Shown here piece after piece: positions 26,546-36,087 of a stretch of 43,044 nucleotides of DNA (positions are counted from its first letter, which is position 1; the number at the start of each line of letters is the position of its first letter). The DNA is from Rhodobacter ferrooxidans (GTDB lineage Bacteria; Pseudomonadota; Alphaproteobacteria; Rhodobacterales; Rhodobacteraceae), in the NCBI RefSeq assembly GCF_000176015.1, contig NZ_ACYY01000029.1:1-43044 (forward strand). The letters run 5' to 3'. A program made the position numbers and the translations under genes. The notes under the pieces are model-generated. The model was not told the origin of the DNA. It worked only from the letters and a program-made list of their open reading frames with translations, and searched no databases.

Positions 26546-27562
26546 TTAGAACTGGTCTTCGAAACGCTTGGCCAGGTCTTCGATGTTTTCCGGCGGCCAG
26601 TCTTCCACGTCCATACCCAGATGCAGCCCCATGCCCGACAGCACTTCCTTGATTTCGTTCAGGGATTTGCGGCCAAAGTTCGGGGTGCGCAGCATCTCGG
26701 CTTCGGTTTTCTGGATCAGGTCGCCGATATAGACGATGTTGTCGTTCTTCAGGCAGTTGGCCGAGCGCACCGAAAGCTCCAGCTCGTCCACCTTCTTCAA
26801 GAGCAGCGGGTTGAACTCCAGCCCGTCATCGACATCGTGACGCAGCGCCGATTCCGGCTCGTCGAAGTTCACGAACACCGAAAGCTGGTCCTGCAGGATG
26901 CGCGCGGCATAGGCCACGGCGTCATCGGGCGTCAGGCTGCCGTCGGTCTCGATCTTCATCGTCAGCTTGTCATAGTCCAGCACCTGACCCTCGCGGGTGG
27001 GCTGCACTTCGTAGCTGACTTTCTTGACCGGCGAGTAGATCGCGTCGATGGCAATCAGGCCGATCGGCGCATCTTCCGGCTTGTTCTTGTCGGCGGCAAC
27101 ATAGCCCTTGCCGGTGTTGACCGTCAGTTCCATGAACACGTCGGCGCCATCGTCGAGGTGGCAGATCACGTGGTCCTTGTTCAGAACCTCGATGCCGTTG
27201 CTTTCGGAAATGTCGCCCGCGGTCACGACGCCCGGACCCTTGGCCGAAATCGACAGCCGCTTCGGGCCTTCGACTTCCATCTTCAGCGACACGCCCTTCA
27301 GGTTCAGCACGATGTCGGTCACGTCTTCGCGCACGCCCGCCACCGAGGAGAACTCGTGCAGCACGTTGTCGATTTGCACCGAGGTGATGGCCGCGCCCTG
27401 CAGCGACGACATCAGCACGCGGCGCAGCGCGTTGCCCAGCGTCAGGCCGAAGCCGCGCTCCAGCGGTTCGGCGATCACGGTTGCCGTGCGCGAGGCGTCG
27501 GGCCCCGGCTTGACCACCAGTTGCGTTGGCTTGATAAGTTCGGCCCAATTCTTGTGGATCAT
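26546..27562 (-). CDS. rpoA: RNA polymerase alpha subunit
   Basis: 338-aa alpha subunit. The N-terminal assembly domain (1-~235) contains [24 protein letters not shown] and [14 protein letters not shown]. The C-terminal DNA/activator-binding domain (about 255-325) includes [39 protein letters not shown] with the residues that touch UP elements. Length is usual for Alphaproteobacteria. It follows rpsK after 114 bases that contain a terminator-like hairpin, as expected for separate tuning of rpoA and ribosomal proteins. Confidence 0.98.
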   Translation of the reverse strand: MIHKNWAELIKPTQLVVKPGPDASRTATVIAEPLERGFGLTLGNALRRVLMSSLQGAAITSVQIDNVLHEFSSVAGVREDVTDIVLNLKGVSLKMEVEGPKRLSISAKGPGVVTAGDISESNGIEVLNKDHVICHLDDGADVFMELTVNTGKGYVAADKNKPEDAPIGLIAIDAIYSPVKKVSYEVQPTREGQVLDYDKLTMKIETDGSLTPDDAVAYAARILQDQLSVFVNFDEPESALRHDVDDGLEFNPLLLKKVDELELSVRSANCLKNDNIVYIGDLIQKTEAEMLRTPNFGRKSLNEIKEVLSGMGLHLGMDVEDWPPENIEDLAKRFEDQF

Positions 27563-27636
27563 GCTGTCGCCTCCATACTAGTCATCTGCCCATGTCCTTA
27601 AGCAGGTGACGCCCGAGGATCAGAAATAGCGAAAAT

Positions 27637-27660
27637 CGGGCCGCGCCAACGCGCAGCCCG
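27637..27660 (-). terminator. Terminator-like hairpin between rpsK and rpoA
   Basis: Minus-strand CGGGCTGCGC / GCGCGGCCCG (one wobble pair) with a 4-nt GTTG loop is followed by ATTTTC. It may act as a partial terminator or processing site inside the alpha operon. Confidence 0.5.
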
Positions 27661-27676
27661 ACCTTGAAAATTGGCC

Positions 27677-28066
27677 TCAGACGCGGCGGCGCTTCGGCGG
27701 ACGGCAGCCGTTGTGGGCCATCGGGGTCACATCACGGATCGAGGTGATGTTGAAGCCGACAGCCGCCAGCGCGCGCAGCGCCGACTCGCGGCCCGAACCG
27801 GGGCCCTGCACTTCGACTTCCAACGTTTTCACGCCGTGTTCCTGCGCCTTGCGGCCGGCATCTTCGGCGGCCATCTGGGCGGCATAGGGGGTCGATTTGC
27901 GCGAGCCCTTGAAGCCCATGGTCCCCGAGGACGACCAGGCAATCGCATTGCCCTGCACGTCGGAAATCAGGATCTTGGTGTTGTTGAACGACGAATTCAC
28001 ATGCGCCACGCCGGCGGCGATGTTCTTGCGTTCCTTGCGCTTGATGCGCGTCTTGTCGCGTGCCAT
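27677..28066 (-). CDS. rpsK: 30S ribosomal protein S11
   Basis: 129-aa S11, a platform protein that helps shape the mRNA/Shine-Dalgarno helix site. Typical segments are [44 protein letters not shown] and the C-terminal [17 protein letters not shown]. Length is standard. It lies 12 bases after rpsM and upstream of rpoA, the normal alpha-operon order. Confidence 0.98.
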   Translation of the reverse strand: MARDKTRIKRKERKNIAAGVAHVNSSFNNTKILISDVQGNAIAWSSSGTMGFKGSRKSTPYAAQMAAEDAGRKAQEHGVKTLEVEVQGPGSGRESALRALAAVGFNITSIRDVTPMAHNGCRPPKRRRV

Positions 28067-28078
28067 GTCCTGCGCCCC

Positions 28079-28447
28079 TTATTTCTTCTTGCCGGCAATG
28101 GCCTTTGCGGGGCCCTTGCGCGTGCGTGCGTTGGTATGGGTGCGCTGACCGCGAACCGGCAGGCCGCGGCGATGACGCAGGCCGCGATAGCAGCCCAGGT
28201 CCATCAGACGTTTGATGTTCATCGCGGTTTCGCGCCGCAGATCGCCTTCAACCGTCAGGTTGGCGTCGATATGCTCGCGGATCGCCAGCACTTCGGCGTC
28301 GGTCAGGTCGTTGACGCGACGGGCGCGGTCGATGCCGACAGCTTCGCAGATCTGTTCCGCGATGTGCGGGCCGATCCCGGTGATATAGGTCAATGCGATG
28401 GGGACGCGTTTCCCCGTCGGAATGTTGACGCCAGCAATACGTGCCAA
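28079..28447 (-). CDS. rpsM: 30S ribosomal protein S13
   Basis: 122-aa S13, head protein contacting the P-site tRNA and forming a bridge to the large subunit. It begins [22 protein letters not shown] and contains the HhH-like [18 protein letters not shown] and [26 protein letters not shown]. The basic tail ends [11 protein letters not shown]. It is first after adk; no rpmJ or infA lies between secY and rpsM here. A candidate promoter precedes it. Confidence 0.98.
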   Translation of the reverse strand: MARIAGVNIPTGKRVPIALTYITGIGPHIAEQICEAVGIDRARRVNDLTDAEVLAIREHIDANLTVEGDLRRETAMNIKRLMDLGCYRGLRHRRGLPVRGQRTHTNARTRKGPAKAIAGKKK

Positions 28448-28588
28448 ACGTGTCTTCCTTTTGGTTGCGGTTCCGTAGTGCCAGAACCTTTTTTCACAAC
28501 TCCGGTCGCGGGCGCGGGGCCTTTGCCGGTTCGAATGCCTCGAAATCCGAGGCCGCCCATAACGGACGATTCCCCTGCGGGACGCCGT

Positions 28589-28617
28589 GACTTATGGGGT
28601 TTTCACCCGCCCGTCAA
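28589..28617 (-). promoter_or_regulatory. Candidate promoter of rpsM-rpsK-rpoA-rplQ
   Basis: On the minus strand TTGACG (28612-28617), a 17-base spacer and TAAGTC (28589-28594) lie in the 184-base gap between adk and rpsM. The -35 is strong and the -10 modest. The gap also holds a CCTCG/CGAGG stem and a T-rich stretch. An own promoter for the alpha operon is reasonable. Confidence 0.5.
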
Positions 28618-28631
28618 GGCAGGCGGCAGGG

Positions 28632-29285
28632 TTATTTCGATCTGTCAAGCACTTTTGCGATGGCCGCGGCAACTGCGTCCATTTCCGCCAGCCCATCGAC
28701 CGAGGAAAGCTGCTGCTTGGCATAGTAGTAGCCGATCAGCGGCGAGGTTTTCTTGTAATATTCCATCAGCCGCTGCCGCAGCGCCGCCTCGTTGTCGTCG
28801 GCGCGATGCACAAGATTGGTGCTGCCGCAGGCGTCGCAAACCCCCGCCACTTTGCTGGGCCGGGTGACGTCGTGATAGACCGCGCCGCAATCGCCACAGT
28901 TGTAGCGCCCGGTGATGCGCGCCACCAAAGCGGCGTCATCGACCTGCATCTCGATCACCGCATCCAGCTTTTGCCCCAGCTTGGCCAGCAAGGCCCCCAG
29001 CGCATCCGCCTGCGGCAGGGTGCGCGGAAAACCATCGAAGATGAAACCTCCAGCCGACGGCTGTGCCAGCTTTTCGCCGATCAGACCGATCACGATCTCG
29101 TCGGTGACCAGCTCGCCACGCGCCATCACCTCGGCCACCTTGCGGCCCATTTCAGAGCCGGAGGATTTCGCCTCGCGCAGCATGTCGCCGGTGGAAAGCT
29201 GCACCATGCCGCGGTCCTCGACCAGACGCTTGGCCTGCGTGCCCTTGCCCGCCCCCGGCGGCCCCAGAAGGATGATATTCACCAT
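28632..29285 (-). CDS. adk: Adenylate kinase
   Basis: Interconverts ATP+AMP and 2 ADP. P-loop [10 protein letters not shown] (8-17), AMP-site region STGDMLR and DGFPRT. The LID domain (about 127-160) carries four cysteines, C130-x2-C133 and C150-x2-C153, i.e. the metal-binding LID form known from Gram-positives and also described for Paracoccus; the enterobacterial enzyme lacks them. Length is 217 aa. It follows secY by 11 bases, the usual secY-adk order. Confidence 0.97.
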   Translation of the reverse strand: MVNIILLGPPGAGKGTQAKRLVEDRGMVQLSTGDMLREAKSSGSEMGRKVAEVMARGELVTDEIVIGLIGEKLAQPSAGGFIFDGFPRTLPQADALGALLAKLGQKLDAVIEMQVDDAALVARITGRYNCGDCGAVYHDVTRPSKVAGVCDACGSTNLVHRADDNEAALRQRLMEYYKKTSPLIGYYYAKQQLSSVDGLAEMDAVAAAIAKVLDRSK

Positions 29286-29296
29286 TGCCTGCGGCC

Positions 29297-30655
29297 TTAG
29301 CGCCGGGTCGGAGCGCGCGGCCCCGTGCGTTTCTTGCCGCGCAGTTGCGACTTCTCGATCAGGCCTTCGTATTGATGTGCCAGCAGATGCGACTGCACCT
29401 GGTTGATGGTGTCCATCGTCACCGACACCACGATCAGAACCGAGGTGCCACCAAAGTAGAACGGCACCGCGAACTGGCTGCGCAGAATCTCCGGCAGCAG
29501 GCAGACGGCGGCCAGATAGGCCGAACCCAGCACCAGCACCCGGTTGACGATGTAATCCAGATGCTCCTGCGTGGCCTTGCCGGGGCGGATGCCCGGAATG
29601 AAGCCGTTCTGGTTCTTCAGGTTCTCGGCCACATCATCGGTCTTGAAGGCGACGTTGGCAGTATAGAAATAGGTGAAGAACACGATCATCGCCGTGAAGA
29701 ACAGCAGATACAGCGGCTGGCCTGGGCCGAAATAGGCCAGGATCGTGGACATGATCGGCCCGGTCTGCGCCCCCGAGAAGGTGGAAACCGTAATCGGCAG
29801 CAGCAGCAGGCTGGAGGCAAAGATCGCCGGGATGACGCCCGCCGGGTTGACCTTGATCGGCAGGTGCGACGAGCCGCCGTCATAGACCTTCATGCCGACC
29901 TGGCGGCGCGGATACTGGATGTGGATCTTGCGCAGCGCGCGTTCCATGAACACCACGAAGGCAATCACCGCCACCACCATCACCAGCACACCGATGATCA
30001 CCGCAGGCGACAAGGCGCCGGAACGGCCCTGGCTGAAGAATTGCGCCAGCGCCCGCGGGATTTCCGCGACGATGCCGACAAAGATGATCAGCGAGATGCC
30101 GTTGCCGATGCCGCGGGCGGTGATCTGCTCGCCCAGCCACATCAGGAACATGGTGCCACCGACCAGGGTAATCACCACCGCCAACCGGAAATACAGACCC
30201 GGATCCTGCGCCAGATCGCCCGCTTCCAGCGACATCGCAATGCCCCAGGCCTGGAACGTGGCCAGGAACACCGTGCCGTAGCGGGTGTATTGGTTGATCT
30301 TCTTGCGGCCCTGCTCGCCTTCCTTCTTCAACTGCTCCAGCGCGGGCAGCATCGAAGTCATCAACTGCACGATGATCGAGGCCGAAATGTAGGGCATGAT
30401 GCCAAGGGCAAAGATGCCCATACGGCTGATGGCACCACCGGTGAACATGTTGAGTATGCCGCCGATGCCAGCGCCGACATTCGCCATGAACTCGCGCAGC
30501 GCGGTGCCGTCAATGCCGGGGACCGGGATATAGGTGCCCAGGCGGTAGACGATCAGCAGGCCGACGGTGAAGAAAATCCTTTGGCGAAGGTCTGTCGCCT
30601 TGCCCAGTGCGCCCCAGCTAAGGTTCGCCGCCATTTGCTCTGCAGCAGATGCCAT
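29297..30655 (-). CDS. secY: Preprotein translocase subunit SecY
   Basis: Channel subunit of the Sec translocon, 452 aa, ten transmembrane helices. Recognisable parts are [24 protein letters not shown] (TM1), GALSP-PAVIIG, the TM5-6 loop [27 protein letters not shown] and the TM8-9 loop [23 protein letters not shown]. The Arg-rich tail ends [13 protein letters not shown]. It lies downstream of rplO after a 100-base gap that contains an AGCGGTC/GACCGCT tetraloop hairpin without a T-run. Confidence 0.98.
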   Translation of the reverse strand: MASAAEQMAANLSWGALGKATDLRQRIFFTVGLLIVYRLGTYIPVPGIDGTALREFMANVGAGIGGILNMFTGGAISRMGIFALGIMPYISASIIVQLMTSMLPALEQLKKEGEQGRKKINQYTRYGTVFLATFQAWGIAMSLEAGDLAQDPGLYFRLAVVITLVGGTMFLMWLGEQITARGIGNGISLIIFVGIVAEIPRALAQFFSQGRSGALSPAVIIGVLVMVVAVIAFVVFMERALRKIHIQYPRRQVGMKVYDGGSSHLPIKVNPAGVIPAIFASSLLLLPITVSTFSGAQTGPIMSTILAYFGPGQPLYLLFFTAMIVFFTYFYTANVAFKTDDVAENLKNQNGFIPGIRPGKATQEHLDYIVNRVLVLGSAYLAAVCLLPEILRSQFAVPFYFGGTSVLIVVSVTMDTINQVQSHLLAHQYEGLIEKSQLRGKKRTGPRAPTRR

Positions 30656-30755
30656 GCCCGATCTCTTTCATGACTGCGTCGCCGAACCGTTCTCCGGTTG
30701 GCGACGCGGGAAAACATGCCGTTATGTAAGCGGTCTTGCGACCGCTCACAACCGG

Positions 30756-31253
30756 TTATTGCGCCTTGCGCACCGACTTGCCATGCGGCGCAAGCGCCGG
30801 GGCGACGGTCAGGGTGCCGCCAGCGGCAGCCACGGCTTCGACAGCCGCCGCCGAGGCGCCGGTGACGTTCAGCGTGACGGCAGCGGTGATCGCGCCCTTG
30901 TTCAGCACGCGGATACCGTCAAGCTTGCTTTTGGTCAGACCGGCCGCAATCAGCGCGTCTTCGCTGATGGGGGCGGTGACGTCCAGCTTGCCTTCGGTGA
31001 TGAATTTCTGGATCAGCCCGAGGTTGATCACGGCATAATGCTTGGCGTTCGGCTTGTTGAAGCCACGCTTCGGCAGACGCCGATACAGCGGCATCTGGCC
31101 GCCCTCGTAGCCACCGATGGCCACGCCCGAGCGGGATTTCTGACCCTTGATACCCCGGCCGGCAGTCTTGCCCTTGCCCGAGCCCGGACCACGCGCCACG
31201 CGCTTCTGCTTCTTGGTGGCGCCGGGATTGTCGTGCAGTTCATGCAGTTTCAT
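30756..31253 (-). CDS. rplO: 50S ribosomal protein L15
   Basis: 165-aa L15, a late-assembling 50S protein. It begins [34 protein letters not shown], the Gly/Lys-rich extension that threads into 23S rRNA, followed by [19 protein letters not shown]. The C-terminal half is Ala/Val-rich. Somewhat longer than E. coli L15, as usual in this class. It precedes secY. Confidence 0.97.
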   Translation of the reverse strand: MKLHELHDNPGATKKQKRVARGPGSGKGKTAGRGIKGQKSRSGVAIGGYEGGQMPLYRRLPKRGFNKPNAKHYAVINLGLIQKFITEGKLDVTAPISEDALIAAGLTKSKLDGIRVLNKGAITAAVTLNVTGASAAAVEAVAAAGGTLTVAPALAPHGKSVRKAQ

Positions 31254-31276
31254 GTCGCTTCTCCTTTTACCGGAAC

Positions 31277-31339
31277 TGCCCCGGAAAGCGACTTCCGGGG
31301 CAAACGCGGTGTGATGAAAGAAGGCCGCGAACGGCCTTC
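31277..31339 (-). terminator. Two hairpins between rpmD and rplO
   Basis: TGCCCCGGAA/TTCCGGGGCA (31277-31286, 31293-31302) is a perfect 10-bp stem. GAAGGCCG/CGGCCTTC (31320-31327, 31332-31339) has a TTCG tetraloop on the minus strand and is followed by TTTC. Both sit in a 93-base gap, a possible partial terminator or RNA-processing site. Confidence 0.45.
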
Positions 31340-31346
31340 AGCGGGC

Positions 31347-31547
31347 TTACCCGCGCTCTTCGATGATCGTCACCAGGTGGGCGATCTTGTTGACCATGCC
31401 GCGCACGGAAGGCGTGTCTTCCAGCTCGCGGGTGCGGTTCATCTTGTTCAGGCCCAGACCCTTCAGGGTCGCGGTCTGCTTGGCCGGACGGCGGGCGGCC
31501 GAGGCCACCTGCTTGACCACGATGGTTTTCTTGACGGTGTCGGTCAT
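31347..31547 (-). CDS. rpmD: 50S ribosomal protein L30
   Basis: 66-aa L30 with the compact family pattern [36 protein letters not shown] and a final hydrophobic strand ([13 protein letters not shown]). It sits between rpsE (2 bases upstream) and rplO. The short N-terminal extension MTDTVKK is common in Alphaproteobacteria. Confidence 0.97.
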   Translation of the reverse strand: MTDTVKKTIVVKQVASAARRPAKQTATLKGLGLNKMNRTRELEDTPSVRGMVNKIAHLVTIIEERG

Positions 31548-31549
31548 GC

Positions 31550-32119
31550 TCAGGCCTCCACGGTTTCGGCTTCGGGCTTGCGCAGGATCTCGGCAACCTT
31601 CTTGCCGCGACGCTGCGCGACCTGACGGGGGCTGGTTTCCTGCTTCAAGCCGTCGATGGTGGCGCGGATCATGTTGTAGGGGTTCGAGGAACCGATGGAT
31701 TTCGCCACCACGTCCTGCAGCCCCAACATCTCGAACACGGCGCGCATCGGGCCACCGGCGATGATGCCGGTGCCGGCCACGGCAGTGCGCATCACGACCT
31801 TGCCCGCACCATGGCGGCCTTCCATGTCGTGGTGCAGCGTGCGGCCATCGCGCAGCGCGACACGGATCATCTGCCGTTTCGCCTGTTCGGTGGCCTTGCG
31901 GATCGCTTCGGGCACTTCTTTCGCCTTGCCCTTGCCATAGCCGACACGGCCGCGCTGATCGCCGACAACCACCAGGGCTGCAAAGCCGAAGCGCTTGCCG
32001 CCTTTCACGGTTTTCGACACGCGGTTGATCGCCACGAGACGATCGGCGAATTCCGGGGTTTCTTCGCGCGGCGCACGGTCGTCGCGGCGTTCCCGGCGGG
32101 GTTCACGTTCTGCCATCAT
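31550..32119 (-). CDS. rpsE: 30S ribosomal protein S5
   Basis: 189-aa S5, which with S4 and S12 governs decoding accuracy. A charged N-terminal extension ([20 protein letters not shown]) precedes the dsRNA-binding-like domain [39 protein letters not shown] and the second domain [27 protein letters not shown]. It lies 7 bases after rplR. Confidence 0.98.
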   Translation of the reverse strand: MMAEREPRRERRDDRAPREETPEFADRLVAINRVSKTVKGGKRFGFAALVVVGDQRGRVGYGKGKAKEVPEAIRKATEQAKRQMIRVALRDGRTLHHDMEGRHGAGKVVMRTAVAGTGIIAGGPMRAVFEMLGLQDVVAKSIGSSNPYNMIRATIDGLKQETSPRQVAQRRGKKVAEILRKPEAETVEA

Positions 32120-32126
32120 CGTCTCC

Positions 32127-32486
32127 TTAGAACTTCAGGCCGCCTTCACGGGCAGCCTCGGCCAAAGCCTTGATCTTGCCGTGAAAGAGGAAACCACCGC
32201 GGTCGAAATAGCAGGCGTCGATGCCCGCTGCCTTCGCCCGCTCGGCGATCACAGCCCCGACCTTGGTCGCGGCTTCGACGTTGTTCTTGCCCAGGAAGCC
32301 CAGATCCTTTTCGAGGGTCGAGGCCGCGGCCAGCGTCACGCCGTTCACGTCGTCGATCAGCTGCACGCTGATGTTCTTGTTCGAACGGTGCACCGACAGG
32401 CGCGCACGCCCGTTGGCCATCGCCTTGATCTTGTTCCGCACGCGCTGACGGCGCTTGAGGAACAGCTCTCGCTTGTTGTTCGCCAT
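32127..32486 (-). CDS. rplR: 50S ribosomal protein L18
   Basis: 119-aa L18, which binds 5S rRNA. It opens [20 protein letters not shown] and shows [31 protein letters not shown] and the final [25 protein letters not shown], the family signature. It lies between rplF and rpsE with 7-12-base gaps, consistent with one transcript. Confidence 0.98.
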   Translation of the reverse strand: MANNKRELFLKRRQRVRNKIKAMANGRARLSVHRSNKNISVQLIDDVNGVTLAAASTLEKDLGFLGKNNVEAATKVGAVIAERAKAAGIDACYFDRGGFLFHGKIKALAEAAREGGLKF

Positions 32487-32498
32487 TTCTCTCGCCCC

Positions 32499-33032
32499 TT
32501 ACTTCTTCTTGCCTTCCTTGCGGAACACGAACTCACCCTTGTAGCGGATGCCTTTGCCCTTGTAGGGCTCGGGCTTGCGCCATTCGCGGATGTTCGCGGC
32601 GACCTGACCAACAAGCTGCTGGTCAATGCCTTCCACAGTGATTTCGGTTTGCTTCGGGGTGGCGACGGTCACACCGTCGGGCACTTCGAAGTTCACATCA
32701 TGGCTGTAGCCGAGCGACAGTTTCAACACATTGCCAGCCATCGCAGCGCGGTAACCAACGCCTTGAATCTCCAGCTCTTTCTTGAAGCCGACCGTGACGC
32801 CCGTCACCAGGTTCTCGACCTGGCTGCGCACCATGCCCCATTGCTGGCGCGCCCGTTTGGACGTGCCGCGCGGGGTCACCTTCACCGATCCGTCTTCCAG
32901 GGTCAGCGTCACGTCGTCGGTCGCGTGGAAGCTGCGGGTGCCTTTCGGCCCCTTCACTTCGACGGACTGACCGCTGATCGAGGCCGACACGCCTTGCGGC
33001 AGCGGAACGGGTTTTTTGCCGATACGAGACAT
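32499..33032 (-). CDS. rplF: 50S ribosomal protein L6
   Basis: 177-aa L6, near the factor-binding site of the 50[20 protein letters not shown] begins the protein; the second domain ends with the conserved [24 protein letters not shown] 33030-33032 is fixed by AGGAGG five bases upstream; the longer frame is a shadow of rpsH. It lies 10 bases after rpsH. Confidence 0.98.
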   Translation of the reverse strand: MSRIGKKPVPLPQGVSASISGQSVEVKGPKGTRSFHATDDVTLTLEDGSVKVTPRGTSKRARQQWGMVRSQVENLVTGVTVGFKKELEIQGVGYRAAMAGNVLKLSLGYSHDVNFEVPDGVTVATPKQTEITVEGIDQQLVGQVAANIREWRKPEPYKGKGIRYKGEFVFRKEGKKK

Positions 33033-33042
33033 TATACCCTCC

Positions 33043-33441
33043 TCAGAACACGGTGCAGAGCACTTCGCCGCCAACATTGGCAGAGCGTGCAGCTGCATCG
33101 GACATGACACCTTTCGGCGTCGACACAATGGAAACGCCAAGGCCGTTCCGGACCACAGGAATATCCTGCACGCCCATGTAGACCCGACGCCCGGGCTTCG
33201 AGACACGCTTCAGTTCACGAATGACCGGCGTGCCTTCAAAGTATTTCAGGCTGATCGTGATTTCGCCCTGACCGTTGTCGGTCGTGGCCTTCTCGTAGCC
33301 GCGAATGTAGCCTTCCGCCGCCAGCACATCCAGCACCCAGGCGCGCAGCTTCGAGGCCGGCGTCTTGACAGTGGACTTGCCGCGCATCTGCGCGTTGCGG
33401 ATGCGGGTCAGCATATCGCCGAGGGGATCGTTCATCATCAT
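33043..33441 (-). CDS. rpsH: 30S ribosomal protein S8
   Basis: 132-aa S8, an early 16S-binding protein and in E. coli the translational repressor of the spc operon. It begins [19 protein letters not shown] and ends [31 protein letters not shown]. Three consecutive Met codons occur at the start; GGAG favours the first. It follows rpsN by 12 bases. Confidence 0.97.
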   Translation of the reverse strand: MMMNDPLGDMLTRIRNAQMRGKSTVKTPASKLRAWVLDVLAAEGYIRGYEKATTDNGQGEITISLKYFEGTPVIRELKRVSKPGRRVYMGVQDIPVVRNGLGVSIVSTPKGVMSDAAARSANVGGEVLCTVF

Positions 33442-33453
33442 ATCCCGATCTCC

Positions 33454-33759
33454 TTACCAGCTGGACTTGACCATGCCGGGGATCTGGCCGAACGAGGCCA
33501 GGTCACGCAGCATGATGCGCGAAAGTTTGAGCTTGCGATAATACGCATGCGGACGACCGGTCAGTTGGCAGCGGTTGTGCAGCCGGGACGCAGCCGAATT
33601 GCGGGGCAGACCGGCCAGCTTGAGTTGCGCCTTGAAACGCTCCTCCATCGGCAGGTCCTGGTTGCGCGCGATCCCCTTCAGCGTGGCACGCTTGGAAGCA
33701 TAGACCTTCACAAGGTGTTGACGCTTCAGTTCGCGTTCGATCATGGATTTCTTCGCCAT
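33454..33759 (-). CDS. rpsN: 30S ribosomal protein S14 (zinc-independent form)
   Basis: 101-aa S14 beginning [21 protein letters not shown] and containing [21 protein letters not shown]. It is the long form without the CXXC pairs of zinc-binding S14. ATG 33757-33759 is chosen because sequence beyond it in the open frame overlaps rplE in another frame. It lies 20 bases after rplE. Confidence 0.97.
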   Translation of the reverse strand: MAKKSMIERELKRQHLVKVYASKRATLKGIARNQDLPMEERFKAQLKLAGLPRNSAASRLHNRCQLTGRPHAYYRKLKLSRIMLRDLASFGQIPGMVKSSW

Positions 33760-33779
33760 ATCTTCTTTTCCTCCCGCGA

Positions 33780-34340
33780 TCAGCTGGTGAAGGGCATGTT
33801 GAATTGCTTCAACAGCGCCTTGGCTTCCGCGTCGGTCTTCGCGGTGGTGCAAATGATGATGTCCATGCCGAGCACTTCATCGACCTTGTCGAATTCGATC
33901 TCGGGGAACACGATCTGTTCCTTCAGGCCCATCGCGTAATTGCCGCGACCGTCGAACGAGGTGCCTTTGACGCCGCGGAAGTCGCGGACGCGGGGCAGAG
34001 CCACGGTGATCAGACGGTCAAGGAATTCATACATGCGGTCGCCACGCAGCGTGACCTTGCAGCCCAGCGGCATTTCCTCGCGCACGCGGAAGCCGGCGAT
34101 CGACTTCTTGGCATGGGTGATCACGGCTTTCTGGCCGGCGATCAGCGTCAGTTCCTCGGCCGCGGCTTTCACCTTCTTGGTGTCCTTCACGGCCTCGCCG
34201 ACGCCCATGTTGATCACGATCTTGTCCAGACGCGGGATCTGCATGTCGTTGGTATAGCTGAATTCCGTCTTCAGGGCGGCGCGCACGCGGTCCTTGTAGT
34301 CGGTCTTCAGCCGCGGGGTATAGGCGGTCTTGTCAAGCAT
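33780..34340 (-). CDS. rplE: 50S ribosomal protein L5
   Basis: 186-aa L5, which anchors 5S rRNA in the central protuberance. Recognisable are [59 protein letters not shown] and [24 protein letters not shown]. Its ATG shares one base with the rplX stop (TGATG), so translation is probably coupled. Confidence 0.98.
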   Translation of the reverse strand: MLDKTAYTPRLKTDYKDRVRAALKTEFSYTNDMQIPRLDKIVINMGVGEAVKDTKKVKAAAEELTLIAGQKAVITHAKKSIAGFRVREEMPLGCKVTLRGDRMYEFLDRLITVALPRVRDFRGVKGTSFDGRGNYAMGLKEQIVFPEIEFDKVDEVLGMDIIICTTAKTDAEAKALLKQFNMPFTS

Positions 34341-34645
34341 CAGATCGCCTCCCCGGTGGTCTTGGCAAAGCGCACTTTCTTGTCGCCCTCGAAACGGAAG
34401 CCGACGCGGGTCGCCTTGCCGTTGGCGTCAATCAGCGCCAGGTTCGACAGATCAATCGGCATCGCTTTCGGGATGCGGCCGCCCTGGCTTTGCTGGCTTT
34501 GCTTGGTGTGACGGATGGCGATGTTCACGCCCTCAACCACGGCCTTGTTGGCGCTGGGGTTGACCGAGACGATCTCGCCCTGCTTGTCCTTGTCCTTGCC
34601 GGCAAGAACGACGACCTTGTCGCCTTTTTTCAGCTTTGCGGCCAT
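34340..34645 (-). CDS. rplX: 50S ribosomal protein L24
   Basis: 101-aa L24, an assembly initiator of the 50S. A KOW motif opens the protein ([20 protein letters not shown]), followed by [37 protein letters not shown]. It overlaps rplN by one base at its start and rplE by one base at its end, an unusually tight stretch. Confidence 0.98.
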   Translation of the reverse strand: MAAKLKKGDKVVVLAGKDKDKQGEIVSVNPSANKAVVEGVNIAIRHTKQSQQSQGGRIPKAMPIDLSNLALIDANGKATRVGFRFEGDKKVRFAKTTGEAI

Positions 34646-35013
34646 CAGAGCACCTCCGGAGCCAGCGAGATGATTTTCATGAAGTTCTTGGCGCGCAATT
34701 CACGCACCACCGGCCCGAAGATGCGCGTGCCGACCGGTTCGCCCTGGTTGTTCAGGATGACGGCGGCATTGCGATCGAAACGGATGGTGGTGCCGTCTTC
34801 ACGGCGAACTTCCTTGGCGGTGCGCACGACAACGGCCTTGCGGACGTCGCCCTTCTTCACACGGCCACGCGGAATGGCCTCCTTGACCGACACCACGATG
34901 ATGTCGCCCACGGAAGCATAGCGGCGATGCGAGCCACCCAGAACCTTGATGCACTGAACCCGGCGCGCGCCAGAGTTGTCAGCCACATCCAGATTGGTCT
35001 GCATCTGGATCAT
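34645..35013 (-). CDS. rplN: 50S ribosomal protein L14
   Basis: 122-aa L14, at the subunit interface. It begins [41 protein letters not shown] and ends [18 protein letters not shown], all typical. A 61-base gap separates it from rpsQ. An internal ATG three codons in (MQTNL) is an alternative start. Confidence 0.98.
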   Translation of the reverse strand: MIQMQTNLDVADNSGARRVQCIKVLGGSHRRYASVGDIIVVSVKEAIPRGRVKKGDVRKAVVVRTAKEVRREDGTTIRFDRNAAVILNNQGEPVGTRIFGPVVRELRAKNFMKIISLAPEVL

Positions 35014-35074
35014 TTGGTTTCTCCCGACCTTTGGGCAGCACGCCCAGGGTTTCGATGGAGCCTTGGGGGGTTAC

Positions 35075-35314
35075 TTACGCAGTTGCGTCGGTAACCACCG
35101 TCCAGCGTTTGGTTTTCGAGATCGGCGCACATTCCTCGATGCGGACGGTGTCACCGGTCTTGAACTTGTTCTCGGCGTCGTGGGCCCGGTATTTCTTGGA
35201 CTTGCGGACGGTCTTTTGCAGCAGCGGGTGCTTGAAGCGGCGCTCGACCAGAACCGTGATGGTCTGCTCGTTCTTGTCCGAGGTCACGACACCTTGCAGG
35301 ATACGTTTGGGCAT
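35075..35314 (-). CDS. rpsQ: 30S ribosomal protein S17
   Basis: 79-aa S17, a primary 16S-binding protein of OB fold. [46 protein letters not shown] matches the family and [17 protein letters not shown] closes the fold. It starts 10 bases after rpmC. Its place directly after rpmC confirms that the second half of the ribosomal operon resumes here. Confidence 0.98.
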   Translation of the reverse strand: MPKRILQGVVTSDKNEQTITVLVERRFKHPLLQKTVRKSKKYRAHDAENKFKTGDTVRIEECAPISKTKRWTVVTDATA

Positions 35315-35324
35315 CAGTAACTCC

Positions 35325-35528
35325 TCAGTTCGCCGCCGCTTCGGCGGCTTTCTGGTTCAGGACCGTCTTGATACGCGCCACGTCACGACGGACGGCACGC
35401 ATGCGGGCGGTGTTCTCAAGCTGACCGGTGGCTTGCTGGAAGCGCAGGTTGAACGCCTCTTTCTTCAGCGCAACCAGGCTGTCGCGCAGCTGGTCGGGCG
35501 TCTTGGTCTTCAGTTCCGTGGCGTTCAT
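35325..35528 (-). CDS. rpmC: 50S ribosomal protein L29
   Basis: 67-aa L29, a helical-hairpin protein at the tunnel exit that contacts SRP and trigger factor. [44 protein letters not shown] is characteristic. Normally it follows rplP directly; here about 2.07 kb separate the two, filled by eamA, an rplP remnant and a toxin-antitoxin module. It begins a new transcription unit from a candidate promoter at 35646-35674, with a leader of about 110 bases. Confidence 0.97.
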   Translation of the reverse strand: MNATELKTKTPDQLRDSLVALKKEAFNLRFQQATGQLENTARMRAVRRDVARIKTVLNQKAAEAAAN

Positions 35529-35559
35529 GCGCCGTTTTCCTTTTCAATCACCAGAGCGC

Positions 35560-35591
35560 CCCTGCCAAATTCGCAGGGTTACACTGAACCC
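35560..35591 (-). promoter_or_regulatory. Two overlapping hairpins in the rpmC leader
   Basis: CCCTGC/GCAGGG (35560-35565, 35573-35578) and GGGTT/AACCC (35576-35580, 35587-35591) share bases 35576-35578, so only one can form at a time. They lie 32-63 bases before rpmC. This could be an alternative-fold leader for ribosomal protein control, but no known motif is recognised. Confidence 0.35.
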
Positions 35592-35645
35592 GGTGGATCA
35601 ATGATGAACCCCGATTCCGAGTCGCCCCGGAGCCGTGGATGGCGT

Positions 35646-35674
35646 CGTATAGGTTATGCGCGGGGGCGGGGCAA
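35646..35674 (-). promoter_or_regulatory. Candidate sigma70 promoter for rpmC onward
   Basis: On the minus strand TTGCCC (35669-35674), an exact 17-base spacer and TATACG (35646-35651) lie about 120 bases before rpmC, just past the Doc gene stop. The -10 is the best in the window. It would restart transcription of the distal ribosomal genes after the insertion. Confidence 0.6.
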
Positions 35675-35714
35675 GCGGGAAGTTCGGAGGGCAGCGGATG
35701 GCGGGACAAGCGCG

Positions 35715-36035
35715 CTATTGCCGCACAAGCCGGTCCTTGAACCACAGGGTCAGCGCATCGAAGTCGATCTGCCCGGTGGCGACGGCAACCACCAGATCGT
35801 CAATCGGTTCGTCATCGGGGATGTTCAGGAAATAGCCGCTGCGGTCGATCAGGATTTCAACCAGCAGCCAGGCTGTGCGCTTGTTGCCATCGACGAAGCC
35901 ATGATTTCCAACCAGACTGTGCAGCGTGGCCGCCGCCTTTCGGGCAATCGAGCGGTGATACCCCGAATAGGCGCGCGCCAAGGCGGATTCGATCAAGTGC
36001 AGACTGGCGACGCCATCGCGGCCGCCATAGGTCAT
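35715..36035 (-). CDS. Doc/Fic-family toxin, possibly N-terminally extended or truncated
   Basis: 106 aa from ATG 36035. The active-site motif is HGFVDGNKRT (about 45-54): the Doc version of the Fic motif, in which Lys replaces Gly and which in phage P1 Doc phosphorylates EF-Tu. LIESALARAYSGYHRSIARKAA and the final ATGQIDFDALTLWFKDRL match death-on-curing proteins. The frame is open upstream to a stop at 36108-36110 and encodes RHYRLTLADAFTAHDEA, which looks like the missing first helix, but it offers no ATG, GTG or TTG. Thus either a CTG (36072-36074 or 36066-36068) is used or the protein is truncated. It follows a small antitoxin-like gene. Confidence 0.8.
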   Translation of the reverse strand: MTYGGRDGVASLHLIESALARAYSGYHRSIARKAAATLHSLVGNHGFVDGNKRTAWLLVEILIDRSGYFLNIPDDEPIDDLVVAVATGQIDFDALTLWFKDRLVRQ

Positions 36036-36087
36036 GGCTTCATCATGCGCGGTGAAGGCGTCGGCCAGCGTCAGCCGGTAATGCCGC

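Noticed and set aside
28448-28631. A missing rpmJ or infA between adk and rpsM
   Set aside because: No frame in the gap encodes an L36- or IF1-like protein. Absence from this spot is common in Alphaproteobacteria, so it is not a loss worth flagging.
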